DNA of 64,000 nucleotides from Asanoa hainanensis (GCF_900188485.1 NZ_FZPH01000001.1:124001-188000); one strand, 5' to 3'. Positions 53,368 to 62,555 are shown, counted from the first letter of the stretch. Program-made: numbers and translations. Notes: generated by a model from the letters alone, not told the origin.

Positions 53368-54111
53368 ATGGCGGTCGAATACAGCGGGACCGGTGACCCC
53401 GCGCGCAGCATGGCGCTGCTCTGGCGCGCCGCCGACCGGGAGGGCCGCACCGGCCTGTCCGTCGACCGGATCGTCGCCGCGGCCATCGAGCTCGCCGACG
53501 GCGACGGGATCGCGGCGCTGTCCATGCGCAAGGTCGCCGACAAGCTCGGCGTCGGCGCGATGTCGCTCTACACGTACGTGCCCGGCAAGGGCGAGCTCGT
53601 CGACCTGATGGTCGACCAGGTGCTCGGCGAGCCCGAGCGCCCCGAGCTGCCCGCGAGCTGGCGGGCCCGGCTCGAGCACGTCGCCCGCTCCAACCTGGCC
53701 CTCTACCGCGCGCACCCGTGGCTGCTGCAGGTCGGCACCGCGCGGCCGCCGATGGGCCCAAACCTGCTCGCCAAGTACGACTACGAGCTCGGCGCGCTGG
53801 AAGGCACCGGCCTGTCCGACGTGGACCTCGACACGACGCTCACCTCGGTGCTGGCCTACGTCAACGGCGCCGCCTCCGCCGCCGTCGAGTCCGCGCAGGC
53901 ACCCGACCGCAGCGGCATGAGCGACGAGGCGTGGTGGGAGGTCCAGGCACCCCTGCTGGAGAAGGTCTTCGACCCGCAACGGTTCCCCCTGGCCGCCCGG
54001 GTCGGTGCCGCCGCCGGCGAGGCGTACGGGCTGATCGACCCCGACCACGCCTTCGAGTTCGGCCTGCAGCGGCTCCTGGACGGCATCGAGGCGTTCATCG
54101 CGCGAAACTGA
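53368..54111 (+). CDS. TetR-family regulator of the ABC exporter
   Basis: A 247-residue regulator of the TetR class with a TetR_C-like drug-sensing domain. The DNA-binding part (about residues 25-75) contains DRIVAAAIELADGDGIAALSM and KLGVGAMSLYTYVPGKGEL. ATG at 53368 has GAGG eight bases upstream; the GTG at 53359 does not. It is divergent from drrAB-like genes, a common drug-inducible repressor arrangement. Confidence 0.92.
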   Translation: MAVEYSGTGDPARSMALLWRAADREGRTGLSVDRIVAAAIELADGDGIAALSMRKVADKLGVGAMSLYTYVPGKGELVDLMVDQVLGEPERPELPASWRARLEHVARSNLALYRAHPWLLQVGTARPPMGPNLLAKYDYELGALEGTGLSDVDLDTTLTSVLAYVNGAASAAVESAQAPDRSGMSDEAWWEVQAPLLEKVFDPQRFPLAARVGAAAGEAYGLIDPDHAFEFGLQRLLDGIEAFIARN

Positions 54112-54148
54112 CGTGCCGCCGCCCGCGCCGCGCGGATAGGTTGGCGCG

Positions 54149-54430
54149 ATGGACCTCGATCAGCGCCGCGAGCGGATCCTGTCCGCGTTCCTGCGCGACG
54201 GCCGGCTCACCTCGATCCCGGCCCGCGCCGCCAAGCGCCAGGTCGTGCTCGAACACATCGTCACCGTCTTCGAGCCCGGCGTGAAGTTCCCGGAGAAAGA
54301 GGTCGACGCGGCGCTGCGGGCGTTCTACGAGCCCGACTGGGTCTCGCTGCGCCGCCACCTGATCGACACCGGGCTGATGGCCCGCGAGGACGGGCTCTAC
54401 TGGCGCACCGGCGGCTACGTCGAGATCTGA
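54149..54430 (+). CDS. DUF2087-domain protein
   Basis: A 93-residue protein with the DUF2087 pattern: FLRDGRLTSIPARAAKRQVVLEHI, FEPGVKFPEKEVDAALRAFYEPDWVSLRRHLID and GLMAREDGLYWR. The family often appears fused or next to transcriptional regulators. The arrangement looks like a winged-helix DNA-binding fold, but the function is unknown. Its last 16 bases overlap the convergent sigma factor gene. Confidence 0.87.
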   Translation: MDLDQRRERILSAFLRDGRLTSIPARAAKRQVVLEHIVTVFEPGVKFPEKEVDAALRAFYEPDWVSLRRHLIDTGLMAREDGLYWRTGGYVEI

Positions 54431-55620
54431 GCCGCCCGCGCCGTCAGATAGGCCCGCTCCGGCTCGCTGAGCGTCTGCCGGGCTGCCTCCTCGTAGGCCG
54501 CCTTCGCACCGGTGTGGTCGCCGGCCGTCTCCAGCAGGTGCGCCCGTACCGCCGCGACCCGGTGATGACCTGAAAGGGCCGGCTCCGCGGCGGCGAGCGC
54601 GGCCAGCCCCGCGTCCGGGCCGTGCACCATCGCCACCGCGACCACCCGGTTGAGCGTCACCATCGGCCCCGGCGCGATCCGCTCCAACGCGTCGTACAGG
54701 CCGAGGATCTGGCGCCAGTCGGTGTCGGCGGCGACGGCCGCCTCGTCGTGCACCGCCGCGATCGCCGCCTGCAGCTGGTAGGGCCCGACCGCCGTCCGCG
54801 TCAACGCCGCACTGACCAGGTCGACACCCTCGGCGATCGCCGCCCGGTCCCAGCGGCCCCGGTCCTGCTCGGCCAGCGGCACCAGGGCGCCGGCAGGGTC
54901 GGTGCGGGCCGGCCGGCGGGCATCGGTGAGCAGCATCAGCGCCAGCAGCCCGGCCACCTCGCCGTCGCGGGGCAGCCGGGCGTGCAGCAGCCGGGCCAGG
55001 CGGATCGCCTCCGCGGTCAGCTCGACGCGGTGCAGCCGCTCGCCGGAGCTGGCCGTGTAGCCCTCGTTGAAGACCAGATAGAGCACATGGAGTACGGCGG
55101 CCAGCCGCGCCGGGAGCTCCTCGGCCGGCGGCAGCGTGAACCGCGCCCCGGCCGCGCGGATCTTCTGCTTGGCGCGGCTGATCCGCTGCGCCACCGTCGC
55201 CTCCGGCACCAGCAGCGCCCGGGCGATCTCCGCCGTGGTCAGCCCGCCGACCGCCCGCAGCGTCAACGCCACCTGCGACGCCGGGGTCAGCGCCGGATGA
55301 CAGCACAGCACCAGCAGCGTCAGCGTGTCGTCCGCGGCCGGTGCCGGCGCGGCCGCCGGTGCGTCCAGGCGGGTCGCCGTGCGCTCCCGGCGCTCGCGGG
55401 CGCTGTCCCGGCGCCACGCCGCGATCCGGGCCCGGGACGCCACCGTGACCAGCCAGCCGCGCGGGTTGTCCGGCACCCCGTCGACCGGCCACTGCGTCGC
55501 GGCCGCCAGCAGGGCCTCCTGCACCGCGTCCTCACCCGCGTCGAAATCGCCGTACTGGCGCACGACCGCGGCCAGGACCTGCGGTGCGAGGTCCCGCAGC
55601 AGCGGTTCGAGGTCGGCCAC
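54415..55620 (-). CDS. ECF42-type RNA polymerase sigma factor, copy 1
   Basis: A 401-residue extracytoplasmic-function sigma factor of the long type. It has region 2 (GEDAVQEALLAAATQWP), region 4 (LTTAEIARALLVPEATVAQRISRAKQKI) and a C-terminal extension of about 220 residues with TPR-like helices, including LYLVFNEGYTAS and LNRVVAVAMVHG. Such ECF42 factors normally lie beside a YCII/DGPF protein; none is next to this copy. GTG at 55620 gives the usual start. The longer upstream frame is rejected because it overlaps the divergent hydrolase. Confidence 0.9.
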   Translation of the reverse strand: MADLEPLLRDLAPQVLAAVVRQYGDFDAGEDAVQEALLAAATQWPVDGVPDNPRGWLVTVASRARIAAWRRDSARERRERTATRLDAPAAAPAPAADDTLTLLVLCCHPALTPASQVALTLRAVGGLTTAEIARALLVPEATVAQRISRAKQKIRAAGARFTLPPAEELPARLAAVLHVLYLVFNEGYTASSGERLHRVELTAEAIRLARLLHARLPRDGEVAGLLALMLLTDARRPARTDPAGALVPLAEQDRGRWDRAAIAEGVDLVSAALTRTAVGPYQLQAAIAAVHDEAAVAADTDWRQILGLYDALERIAPGPMVTLNRVVAVAMVHGPDAGLAALAAAEPALSGHHRVAAVRAHLLETAGDHTGAKAAYEEAARQTLSEPERAYLTARAAQIST

Positions 55621-55669
55621 CGCCCGATTCTCGCTCGCGCGCCGCCCGCCGCGCGGGCACACTGCCGGC

Positions 55670-56458
55670 GTGAGCGAGATACCGAGGTTCCTGCGCCCGT
55701 TCGTCGCCGAGCACCCCGACCTGCCGCCACCCGTCGCGGTCGCCGGAAACCTCGACCTGTACCTGCCCGACGGTCCCGGGCCACACCCGGTCGTCCTGCT
55801 CGTGCACGGCGGGCCGATCCCCGACGACCTCGACGTGCCCCCGCGCGGCTGGCCGGTCAAGCACGGCTACGCCGCCCTGCTGCGCGCTCAAGGCGTCGCG
55901 GTGGCCGTGGTCGACCACCGGCTGCACGTCGTCGACGGGACCGTCGACGCGGTTACCGCCGCCTCCGACATCGCCGCCGCGACCGACGCGGTGCGCGCCC
56001 ACCCCGAGGTGGACGGCGAGCGGGTGCTCTACTGGGCGTTCTCCGGCGGCGGGCTGCTGTGCGCCGACTGGATCCGGGCGCGGCCGGCCTGGCTGCGGGC
56101 GATCTTCCTGAGCTACCCGTTGCTGGCCTCGCCCGCCCCGTACCTGCCGGAGGAGGACCGTCTCGCCATCGACCCGCGGTTCGCGCCGATCGACGCGGTC
56201 GCCGAGGCCGGCGCCGACGCCCCGCCGATCGTGCTGACCCGCTGCGGGCAGGAGCGCGCGCTGTTGGCCCGCTTCGTCGAGGAGTTCGTCGCCGCCGCCA
56301 AGTCCGTGGAGATCATCGACGTGCCGGACGGGCAGCACGCGTTCGACGTGCTCGACGACACCGACCAGTCCCGGGCCGCCCTGCGGGCCGCCGTCATCCG
56401 TGCGGCCGAGGTCCTGAAGGAGCAGGTGTCCTACGATCCGGAACGTGCCACCCGCTGA
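55670..56458 (+). CDS. alpha/beta hydrolase (dienelactone hydrolase-like)
   Basis: A 262-residue hydrolase-fold protein with VLLVHGGPIPDD, the elbow-like AFSGGGLLCADW (nucleophile Ser) and the late histidine in DGQHAFDV. The last pattern is typical of dienelactone hydrolase or peptidase S9 relatives. GTG at 55670 is 49 bp from the divergent sigma factor start. Its 3-prime end overlaps the next gene by 14 bp. The substrate is unknown, but its position suggests it may belong to the sigma factor regulon. Confidence 0.8.
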   Translation: MSEIPRFLRPFVAEHPDLPPPVAVAGNLDLYLPDGPGPHPVVLLVHGGPIPDDLDVPPRGWPVKHGYAALLRAQGVAVAVVDHRLHVVDGTVDAVTAASDIAAATDAVRAHPEVDGERVLYWAFSGGGLLCADWIRARPAWLRAIFLSYPLLASPAPYLPEEDRLAIDPRFAPIDAVAEAGADAPPIVLTRCGQERALLARFVEEFVAAAKSVEIIDVPDGQHAFDVLDDTDQSRAALRAAVIRAAEVLKEQVSYDPERATR

Positions 56459-57428
56459 ACCGCTCGTCGTCGACGACTCCGCCGCCTCACCGGACCTGGC
56501 CGCACTGCGCAGGGCCCTCGACGTCCGCGACTGGGACACCGCCACCGGCGTCCTGGCCGGCCCCCGCACCGACGCCCGCACGATGCTGATCCGCTGGGCG
56601 GCCCGGGACGCCGACCTCGACTTCCTGCGCAAGGTCCACGAGAGCGACCCGGCGGACAGCACCGCCGGCGCGATGCTGGGCGAGCGCCTGGTGCTGGACG
56701 CGTGGGCGATCCGCACCACCCGCCGGGCCCGCCACGTCTCCCAGGCGCAGTTCGACGCGTTCCACACCGGCCTGGCCGAGGCGGAGCAGGTGCTCGCCGC
56801 CACCGCCGCCCACGACCCGGCCGACCCCGCCGTCTGGACGTCGCGGCTCAAGACCGCCCGCGGCCTGGAGCTCGGCGAGGCCGAGACGCACCGCCGGTAC
56901 GCGGCCCTGGCCGCCGTCGACCCGCACCACACCAGCGGCCAGTGGCAGCTGCTGCAGCGACTGTGCCCGAAGTGGGGCGGCTCGCTGGAGGCGATGCACG
57001 CGTTCGCCCGCGAGTGCATGCTGGCCGCGCCCGAGGGCGCGCACGCCGGGTTCCTCGTCGCCGACGCGTACCTGGAGGAGGTCGGAGATCTGCCGGACGC
57101 GGCCGCGCAGTCCCGCTTCCTCGGGCACCGCAGCGTCCGGGCGGCGTTGCGCGAGGCCGCCGAGCGGTCCGTGCTGCATCCCGCGTTCCCGCGTACGCCC
57201 GGCTGGGTCCAGGTCGCGGGCACCTTCGGGATGATCCTGACGTACGCCGGCGAGCTCGACCTGGCCCATCGGACCTTCCAGCTCGTCGGGCCGTGGGTCT
57301 CGGCGTACCCGTGGGGCGGCACCGCCGACCCGGTCGGCTACTTCCGGCGGATCCGGGCCGAGTCGGCCACCGGCCGGCAGCGTGCCGCCGCCACCCTGCG
57401 CCGTGCGTTGGGGCGACCGCCGCGCTGA
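56445..57428 (+). CDS. conserved hypothetical helical-repeat protein
   Basis: A 327-residue soluble protein rich in Ala, Arg and Leu, with a TPR-like spacing of helices (for example ALRRALDVRDWDTATGVL, HRRYAALAAVDPHHTSGQWQL and GMILTYAGELDLAHRTFQLVG). Central conserved pieces are CPKWGGSLEAMHAFAREC and SAYPWGG. I do not recognise a named family with confidence. The GTG start overlaps the hydrolase gene, so they are probably co-translated, and it abuts the M16-like gene. Confidence 0.75.
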   Translation: MPPAEPLVVDDSAASPDLAALRRALDVRDWDTATGVLAGPRTDARTMLIRWAARDADLDFLRKVHESDPADSTAGAMLGERLVLDAWAIRTTRRARHVSQAQFDAFHTGLAEAEQVLAATAAHDPADPAVWTSRLKTARGLELGEAETHRRYAALAAVDPHHTSGQWQLLQRLCPKWGGSLEAMHAFARECMLAAPEGAHAGFLVADAYLEEVGDLPDAAAQSRFLGHRSVRAALREAAERSVLHPAFPRTPGWVQVAGTFGMILTYAGELDLAHRTFQLVGPWVSAYPWGGTADPVGYFRRIRAESATGRQRAAATLRRALGRPPR

Positions 57429-57476
57429 ATGTCCGGCGGGGCACCGGCGTTGGAAAAGATCACTTACGCTCCGGCG

Positions 57477-59162
57477 ATGCCAGCCATGATCCGCACCGAG
57501 GTCGACGGGGTGCCTACCCTCGTCGCGCCGACGGTCGGGCCACGCCGAGCGGGGCTGGTGTTCCGGGTCGGGCAGGCCGACGAGACCCTCGCCCGGCGCG
57601 GCATCACGCACCTGGTCGAGCACCTGGCGCTGCATCCGATCGGCGGCAGCGCCTACCACCACAACGGCAGCACCGGCCTGACCACCACCACGTTCTACGT
57701 CCAGGGCGACGACGCCGACCTCGTCGACTTCCTCGACCGCGTCACCCGGTCGCTGACCGAGCCCGACACCGGGCGCCTCGCCACCGAGCGCGACGTGCTG
57801 CGCACCGAGGAACACAGCCGGGGCAACGGACCGACCCGCGACCTGCCGCTCTGGCGGTACGGGGCCCGCGGCTACGGCCTGGTCAGCTACCCCGAGTGGG
57901 GGCTGCACGCGATCACCCCCGACGACGTGCGGGACTGGGTCGCGGCGCACTTCACCCGCGACAACGCCGTGCTGTGGATCGCCGGCGACGGCGTCCCGGC
58001 CGGGTTACGCCTGCACCTGCCCCCCGGCCGGCGCACCCCCGTCCCGGCACCGACGTCGACGCTGCCGGTCGCACCGGCCTTCTTCGCGGGCGCCGGCCCG
58101 CACACCGCCCTCGACGCCGTGGTGCCCGAGTCGCCGGCCGCCCTCGTCTGCGCCCACCTGCTGCAACGCCGCCTGCACAAGGCGCTGCGGCTCGACGGTG
58201 GGCTGTCCTACACCACGGCCGTCGAGTACGCCGAGCGCGGCGACGGGCAGGCGGTGATCAGCGCGTACGCGGACGCGTTGCCCGACAAGCAGGGCGCGGT
58301 GCTCGGTGGGTTCGTCGACGTGCTCGGCGCCCTGTTCGCCGTCCCCGTCACCGACGCGGAGCTCGCCACGGCGGTCAGCACCGCCGTCCGGGAGGCCAGC
58401 TTGCCGGACGCCGCCGCGAACGAGCTGCCCACGCAGGCGTTCCGGCTGCTCACCGGCCGCCCGCTGGGCTCGGCCGGCAGCGAGGTCGCCGACCTTGGGG
58501 CCGTCACCGCCGGGGAGGCGCACGCGGTCGCCCAGGCGGTGCGGGCGACGGCGCTGCTGATGACACCGCCCGGTGGCGCGCAGTGGGCCGGGTACGCGCC
58601 GGCACCGACCACCTCGGACGCCACGGTCGGCGGGCGCGTGCACGTGCCCACCGGCGGCGGGCCGCGGATCCACGTCAGCGACGCGGGCGTCAGCGCGGTC
58701 GACGCCGAGGGCAAGATCGCCACGGTGCGGTTCGCGGACTGCGCCGTCGTGCTGGCCAACCCGGACGGCTCGCGGGTGCTGGTCGGCCACGACGGGATGG
58801 TGGTCGTCGTCGAGCCGGCCCGCTACGGCGACCTGTACGCCGGGATGATCGACCGGCGGGTCCCGGCCGGGCTGCTGGTGCCGATGCCGGGGCGGCCGCC
58901 GTCGCCGGACTCGACGCCCGCCGCAACGCCCGCCTCGAGGCCCGCGGGGCGGCTTTGGCGGCCGGCGCCAGCGTGGCTGCGGGTCGCCGCGCTAGGGCTG
59001 GTGACCCTGGTGGTCGGCGGTGCCGCGTTGGCGTACACGGTCGCGATGATCGCCGGTGTGGCCCAGGTGCGGGTGTTGGGTCTGCTCGGCGGGTGGCTGG
59101 TCGCCGGCTGGGTCGGGCGGGCGTTCCTGCGGGCCTGGTCCGCCGAGCGGGTCAGACCCTGA
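57477..59162 (+). CDS. M16 peptidase-like protein with C-terminal membrane helices
   Basis: A 561-residue protein. The N-terminal part is an M16/insulinase-like domain with the inverted zinc motif HLVEH (His45, Glu48, His49) and a glutamate in LRTEEHSRG some 60 residues later. A second, degenerate half follows to about 380. Then comes a beta-rich region (about 400-480, VVVVEPARYGDLYAG), a Pro-rich linker and two membrane helices near the C-terminus. The start is uncertain: ATG 57429, 57477 or 57486. The fusion of a peptidase with a membrane anchor is unusual. Proteolytic activity is plausible but unproven. Confidence 0.75.
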   Translation: MPAMIRTEVDGVPTLVAPTVGPRRAGLVFRVGQADETLARRGITHLVEHLALHPIGGSAYHHNGSTGLTTTTFYVQGDDADLVDFLDRVTRSLTEPDTGRLATERDVLRTEEHSRGNGPTRDLPLWRYGARGYGLVSYPEWGLHAITPDDVRDWVAAHFTRDNAVLWIAGDGVPAGLRLHLPPGRRTPVPAPTSTLPVAPAFFAGAGPHTALDAVVPESPAALVCAHLLQRRLHKALRLDGGLSYTTAVEYAERGDGQAVISAYADALPDKQGAVLGGFVDVLGALFAVPVTDAELATAVSTAVREASLPDAAANELPTQAFRLLTGRPLGSAGSEVADLGAVTAGEAHAVAQAVRATALLMTPPGGAQWAGYAPAPTTSDATVGGRVHVPTGGGPRIHVSDAGVSAVDAEGKIATVRFADCAVVLANPDGSRVLVGHDGMVVVVEPARYGDLYAGMIDRRVPAGLLVPMPGRPPSPDSTPAATPASRPAGRLWRPAPAWLRVAALGLVTLVVGGAALAYTVAMIAGVAQVRVLGLLGGWLVAGWVGRAFLRAWSAERVRP

Positions 59163-59178
59163 TGCGAGAATCGCCTGC

Positions 59179-60129
59179 GTGAACGCTCCTACCCTCGACG
59201 ACGTACGCGCGGCCGCCGACCGGATCGCCGGCGTCGCGCACCGCACCCCGGTCCTGCGGTCCCGCACCCTGGACGCGCGCGCCGGCGCCGAGGTGTTCCT
59301 CAAGTGCGAGAACCTGCAGCGGATCGGCGCGTTCAAGTTCCGCGGCGCGTACAACGCGGTGTCGAAGCTGTCCGACGAGCAGCTCGCGCGGGGCATCGCG
59401 GCGTACTCGTCCGGCAACCACGCCCAGGCGGTCGCCCTCGCGGCCCGGGAGCGCGGCAGCACCGCGGTGATCCTGATGCCGGCCGACACCCCGGAGTCCA
59501 AGATCGCGGCCGTCGCCGGCTACGGGGCGGAGATCCACACCTACGACCGCTACACCGGCGACCGGGTCGCGCTCGGCGAGGCCCTGGCGGCGTCGCGCGG
59601 GCTGGCGTTGATCCCGCCGTACGAGCACCCCGACGTGATCGCCGGCCAGGGCACCGCGGCCCTCGAACTGCTCGACGAGACCGGCCCGCTGGACGCGGTC
59701 GTGACACCGGTCGGTGGCGGCGGGCTCATCGCCGGCACCGCGACCGCCGTCAAGGGACTGCTGCCCGGCATCCGGGTCGTCGGTGTCGAGCCGGTCGAGG
59801 GCGACGACACCCGCCGGTCCCTCGCGGCCGGCGAGCGGGTGCGCATCCCCGTGCCGCACACGATCGCCGACGGGCAGGCGGCCGACATCCCCGGCGAGCT
59901 GACCTTCTCGGTCAACCGGCGGCTCGTCGACGAGATCGTGCTGGTCACCGACGACGAGATCCGCGACGCGATGCGGTTCGCCTTCGACCGGCTCAAGATC
60001 GTGCTGGAGCCCAGTGGGGCGACCGGCCTGGCCGCCGTGCTCACCGGGCAGCTCTCCGGCCGCGTCGGCGTCGTCCTCTCCGGGGGCAACATCGACACCG
60101 TGCGGTTCGCGAAACTGCTGGCCGGCTGA
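59179..60129 (+). CDS. threonine/serine dehydratase-like PLP enzyme
   Basis: A 316-residue fold-type II PLP enzyme. Lys53 in GAFKFRGA binds PLP; SSGNHAQAVALAA and the phosphate loop GGGGLIAG are intact. It lacks the C-terminal regulatory domain of biosynthetic IlvA, so it is a catabolic or racemase-type member (threonine dehydratase, serine racemase or hydroxyaspartate ammonia-lyase). GTG at 59179 lies 16 bp after the M16-like gene. Confidence 0.9.
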   Translation: MNAPTLDDVRAAADRIAGVAHRTPVLRSRTLDARAGAEVFLKCENLQRIGAFKFRGAYNAVSKLSDEQLARGIAAYSSGNHAQAVALAARERGSTAVILMPADTPESKIAAVAGYGAEIHTYDRYTGDRVALGEALAASRGLALIPPYEHPDVIAGQGTAALELLDETGPLDAVVTPVGGGGLIAGTATAVKGLLPGIRVVGVEPVEGDDTRRSLAAGERVRIPVPHTIADGQAADIPGELTFSVNRRLVDEIVLVTDDEIRDAMRFAFDRLKIVLEPSGATGLAAVLTGQLSGRVGVVLSGGNIDTVRFAKLLAG

Positions 60130-60141
60130 GATGGTGGACGG

Positions 60142-60537
60142 GTGAACCTGGAGGACCTGGTCCGGCTGCGCCGCGCGCGCGACGCGATGGACCGCGACTA
60201 CGCCGAGCCGCTCGACGTGCCGATGCTGGCGCGGGGCGCCCTGATGTCACCGGGCCACTTCTCCCGCAGTTTCCGGTCGGCGTTCGGCGAGACGCCGTAC
60301 AGCTACCTGATGACCCGCCGCATCGAGCGCGCCAAAGCCCTGCTGCGGCGCGGCGACCTGTCGGTGACCGAGGTCTGCTTCGCCGTCGGGTGCACGTCGC
60401 TGGGCTCGTTCAGCACCCGGTTCACCGAGCTCGTCGGCGAGAGCCCGAGCGCGTACCGATCGCGGGGCCACGACGACGGCGCCGCCATCCCACCCTGCGT
60501 CGCCAAGATCTACACGCGGCCGGTCAGGCACGGATAA
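60142..60537 (+). CDS. AraC-family regulator
   Basis: A 131-residue, single-domain AraC regulator: two helix-turn-helix motifs, one with LARGALMSPGHFSRSFRSAFGETPYSYL and one with LSVTEVCFAVGCTSLGSFSTRF. There is no sensor domain. It is followed after 23 bp by a glyoxalase-fold gene; this AraC plus VOC pairing is common in actinobacteria and implies that it controls that gene. Confidence 0.9.
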   Translation: MNLEDLVRLRRARDAMDRDYAEPLDVPMLARGALMSPGHFSRSFRSAFGETPYSYLMTRRIERAKALLRRGDLSVTEVCFAVGCTSLGSFSTRFTELVGESPSAYRSRGHDDGAAIPPCVAKIYTRPVRHG

Positions 60538-60560
60538 CCCCGGCGACTAGCCTGGTCGGC

Positions 60561-60977
60561 ATGGCCATCTCGCTATCCACCTGCTTCATCGCGGTCGACG
60601 ACTTCGACAAGGCGATCGCCTTCTACCGCGACGTGCTCGGCATGGAGGTTCGCAACGACGTCGGCTTCGAGGGCATGCGCTGGGTGACGGTCGGCTCCCC
60701 GGAACAGCCGGGCGTGGACATCGTCCTCGAACCGCCCCTGGCCGACCCGAACGCCTCGCAGTCGGACAAACAGAACATGGCGGAGCTGCTGGCCAAGGGT
60801 CTGCTGCGCGGCGTCATCTTCACCACCGACGACGTCGACGGCACCTTCGAGCGCATCCGCGCGGCCGGCGGCGAGGTGCTCCAGGAGCCGATGGACCAGC
60901 CCTACGGCGTACGCGACTGCGCGTTCCGTGACCCGTCGGGGAACATGCTGCGGTTCAACCAGCCCCGGAAGCGTTGA
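60561..60977 (+). CDS. VOC/glyoxalase-fold protein
   Basis: A 138-residue protein with two beta-alpha-beta-beta-beta repeats: FIAVDDFDKAIAFYRDVLGMEVRNDV and FTTDDVDGTFERIRAAGGEVLQEPMDQPYGVRDCAFRDPSGN. It could be a metal-dependent lyase/dioxygenase or a resistance protein that sequesters a small molecule. It pairs with the upstream AraC gene. Its last 23 bases overlap the convergent sigma factor gene. Confidence 0.88.
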   Translation: MAISLSTCFIAVDDFDKAIAFYRDVLGMEVRNDVGFEGMRWVTVGSPEQPGVDIVLEPPLADPNASQSDKQNMAELLAKGLLRGVIFTTDDVDGTFERIRAAGGEVLQEPMDQPYGVRDCAFRDPSGNMLRFNQPRKR

Positions 60978-62106
60978 TCCGGGCCGCCTGGCGGGTGAGG
61001 TGGTCCCGCTCCGCCAGGTTGGGCGCTGAACGGGCCGCCTCGGCGTAGAGCCGCGCGGCGGTGACCGGGTCGCCGGCCCGCTCGCGCAGGTACGCCTCGG
61101 CGGCCGTGTAGCGGGGCAGGGCCGGGTCGAGCGTGGCCAGCGCGGCCAGCCCGGCCTGCGCGCCGTCGGCCTCGCCGACCGCGACGGCCCGGTTGAGGCG
61201 GACCACCGGGTTGTCGGTCAGGCGCGCGAGCTCGTCGTACCACTCGACGATCTGCACCCAGTCGGTCTCGTCGGCCGTCCGCGCGTCGGCGTGCAGCGCG
61301 GCGATCGCGGCCTGGGCCTGGAACTCGCCGAGGCGGTCCCGGGCGAGGGCCGCCTGGAGGATCTCGACACCCTCGGCGATGAGCGCGGTGTCCCACTGGC
61401 CGCGGTCCTGCTCGGCGAGCGGCACGAGCTCGCCGTCGGGCTTGCGCCGGGCCGGGCGCCGGGCGTGGTGCAGCAGCATGAGGGCGAGCAGCCCGGCGAC
61501 CTCCGCGTGGTCGATCGCGGCCGCGAGCTGGCGGGTGAGCCGGATCGCCTCGGCGGCCAGGTCGATGTCGCCGGAGTAGCCCTCGTTGAAGACGAGGTAG
61601 AGCACGCGCAGCACCGTGGCGACGTCGCCGGGCTCGTTCAGGCGTACCTCGGAGACGGTCTTCTTGGCGCGGCTGATGCGCTGCGCCATCGTGGCCTCGG
61701 GCACCAGGTAGGCCTGGGCGATCTGCCGGGTGGTGAGGCCGCCGACGGCGCGCAGCGTGAGCGCCACCGCCGAGGACGGGGTCAGCGACGGGTGCGCGCA
61801 CAGGAAATAGAGCTGGAGCGTGTCGTCGGCCTCCCGGGCCGGGCCGGGCTCCGGCTCGAGGTCGACGCGCTCCTCGCGTAGCCGGCGGGCGGCGTCGGAG
61901 CGGGCGGCGTCGAGGAACTTGCGCCAGGCCACGGTGACCAGCCAGCCCTTGGGGTCGCGCGGCGGGTCGGCGGGCCAGACGCGGACGGCCTCGACCAGTG
62001 CTTCCTGGACGGCGTCCTCGGCCGCCGCGAAGTCAGCTCCGCGCCGGCCGAGGATCCCGATCACCGCGGGGGTGAGCGTCCGCAGCAGGGACTCGTCCAC
62101 CGTCAT
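60955..62106 (-). CDS. ECF42-type RNA polymerase sigma factor, copy 2
   Basis: A 383-residue ECF sigma factor of the ECF42 group. It has region 2 (AAEDAVQEALVEAVRVWP), region 4 (LTTRQIAQAYLVPEATMAQRISRAKK) and the C-terminal TPR-like extension with LYLVFNEGYSGD and LNRAVAVGEADG. It is similar throughout to the protein encoded at 54415-55620. The ATG at 62106 overlaps the stop of the YCII-domain gene, the classical ECF42 pairing. Confidence 0.93.
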   Translation of the reverse strand: MTVDESLLRTLTPAVIGILGRRGADFAAAEDAVQEALVEAVRVWPADPPRDPKGWLVTVAWRKFLDAARSDAARRLREERVDLEPEPGPAREADDTLQLYFLCAHPSLTPSSAVALTLRAVGGLTTRQIAQAYLVPEATMAQRISRAKKTVSEVRLNEPGDVATVLRVLYLVFNEGYSGDIDLAAEAIRLTRQLAAAIDHAEVAGLLALMLLHHARRPARRKPDGELVPLAEQDRGQWDTALIAEGVEILQAALARDRLGEFQAQAAIAALHADARTADETDWVQIVEWYDELARLTDNPVVRLNRAVAVGEADGAQAGLAALATLDPALPRYTAAEAYLRERAGDPVTAARLYAEAARSAPNLAERDHLTRQAARINASGAG

Positions 62107-62510
62107 TCGGTGATGGTCGGCGGCTGGGTCAGGAACGGGCGGATCTCGAGCCACTCGTGGATCGGCTTGCCGCCCTTGCCCGGTGCGGCGGACAGCTCGC
62201 CGGCCACTTCCAGGGCCCGCTCGTACGAGTCGACGTCGACCACCGACCAGCCGGCGATGAGGTCCTTGGTCTCCGCGAACGGTCCGTCGGTGATCGGCGG
62301 CCGGCCCTCGCCGTCGTAGCGGACGAACGTGCCCTCGGGGGACAGCGCGTAGTGCTCGACGAACTCGCCGGTGGTCTCGAGCCGCTTGCCCCAGTCGACC
62401 ATGTACTGGATGTGGTTGGAGATCTCCTCTGGCGTCCACTGGTCCATCGGCACGTCGTTGACCCCCTTCGGGGCGCCCCGGTAGTGCTTGAGCAGCAGGT
62501 ACTTGGCCAT
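62103..62510 (-). CDS. YCII/DGPF-domain protein
   Basis: A 135-residue YCII-related protein with the DGPF motif in ITDGPFAETKDLIAGWSVVDVDS. Such proteins are the typical partners and targets of ECF42 sigma factors; their biochemical role is unclear, with a role in stress or antibiotic response proposed. ATG at 62510 has GGAGGAG eight bases upstream. It overlaps the sigma gene by four bases, forming a two-gene operon. Confidence 0.92.
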   Translation of the reverse strand: MAKYLLLKHYRGAPKGVNDVPMDQWTPEEISNHIQYMVDWGKRLETTGEFVEHYALSPEGTFVRYDGEGRPPITDGPFAETKDLIAGWSVVDVDSYERALEVAGELSAAPGKGGKPIHEWLEIRPFLTQPPTITE

Positions 62511-62555
62511 CTGTTGTGCTCCTCCGTCGTCGTACGGCCCCATTCTGGCCGTGTT

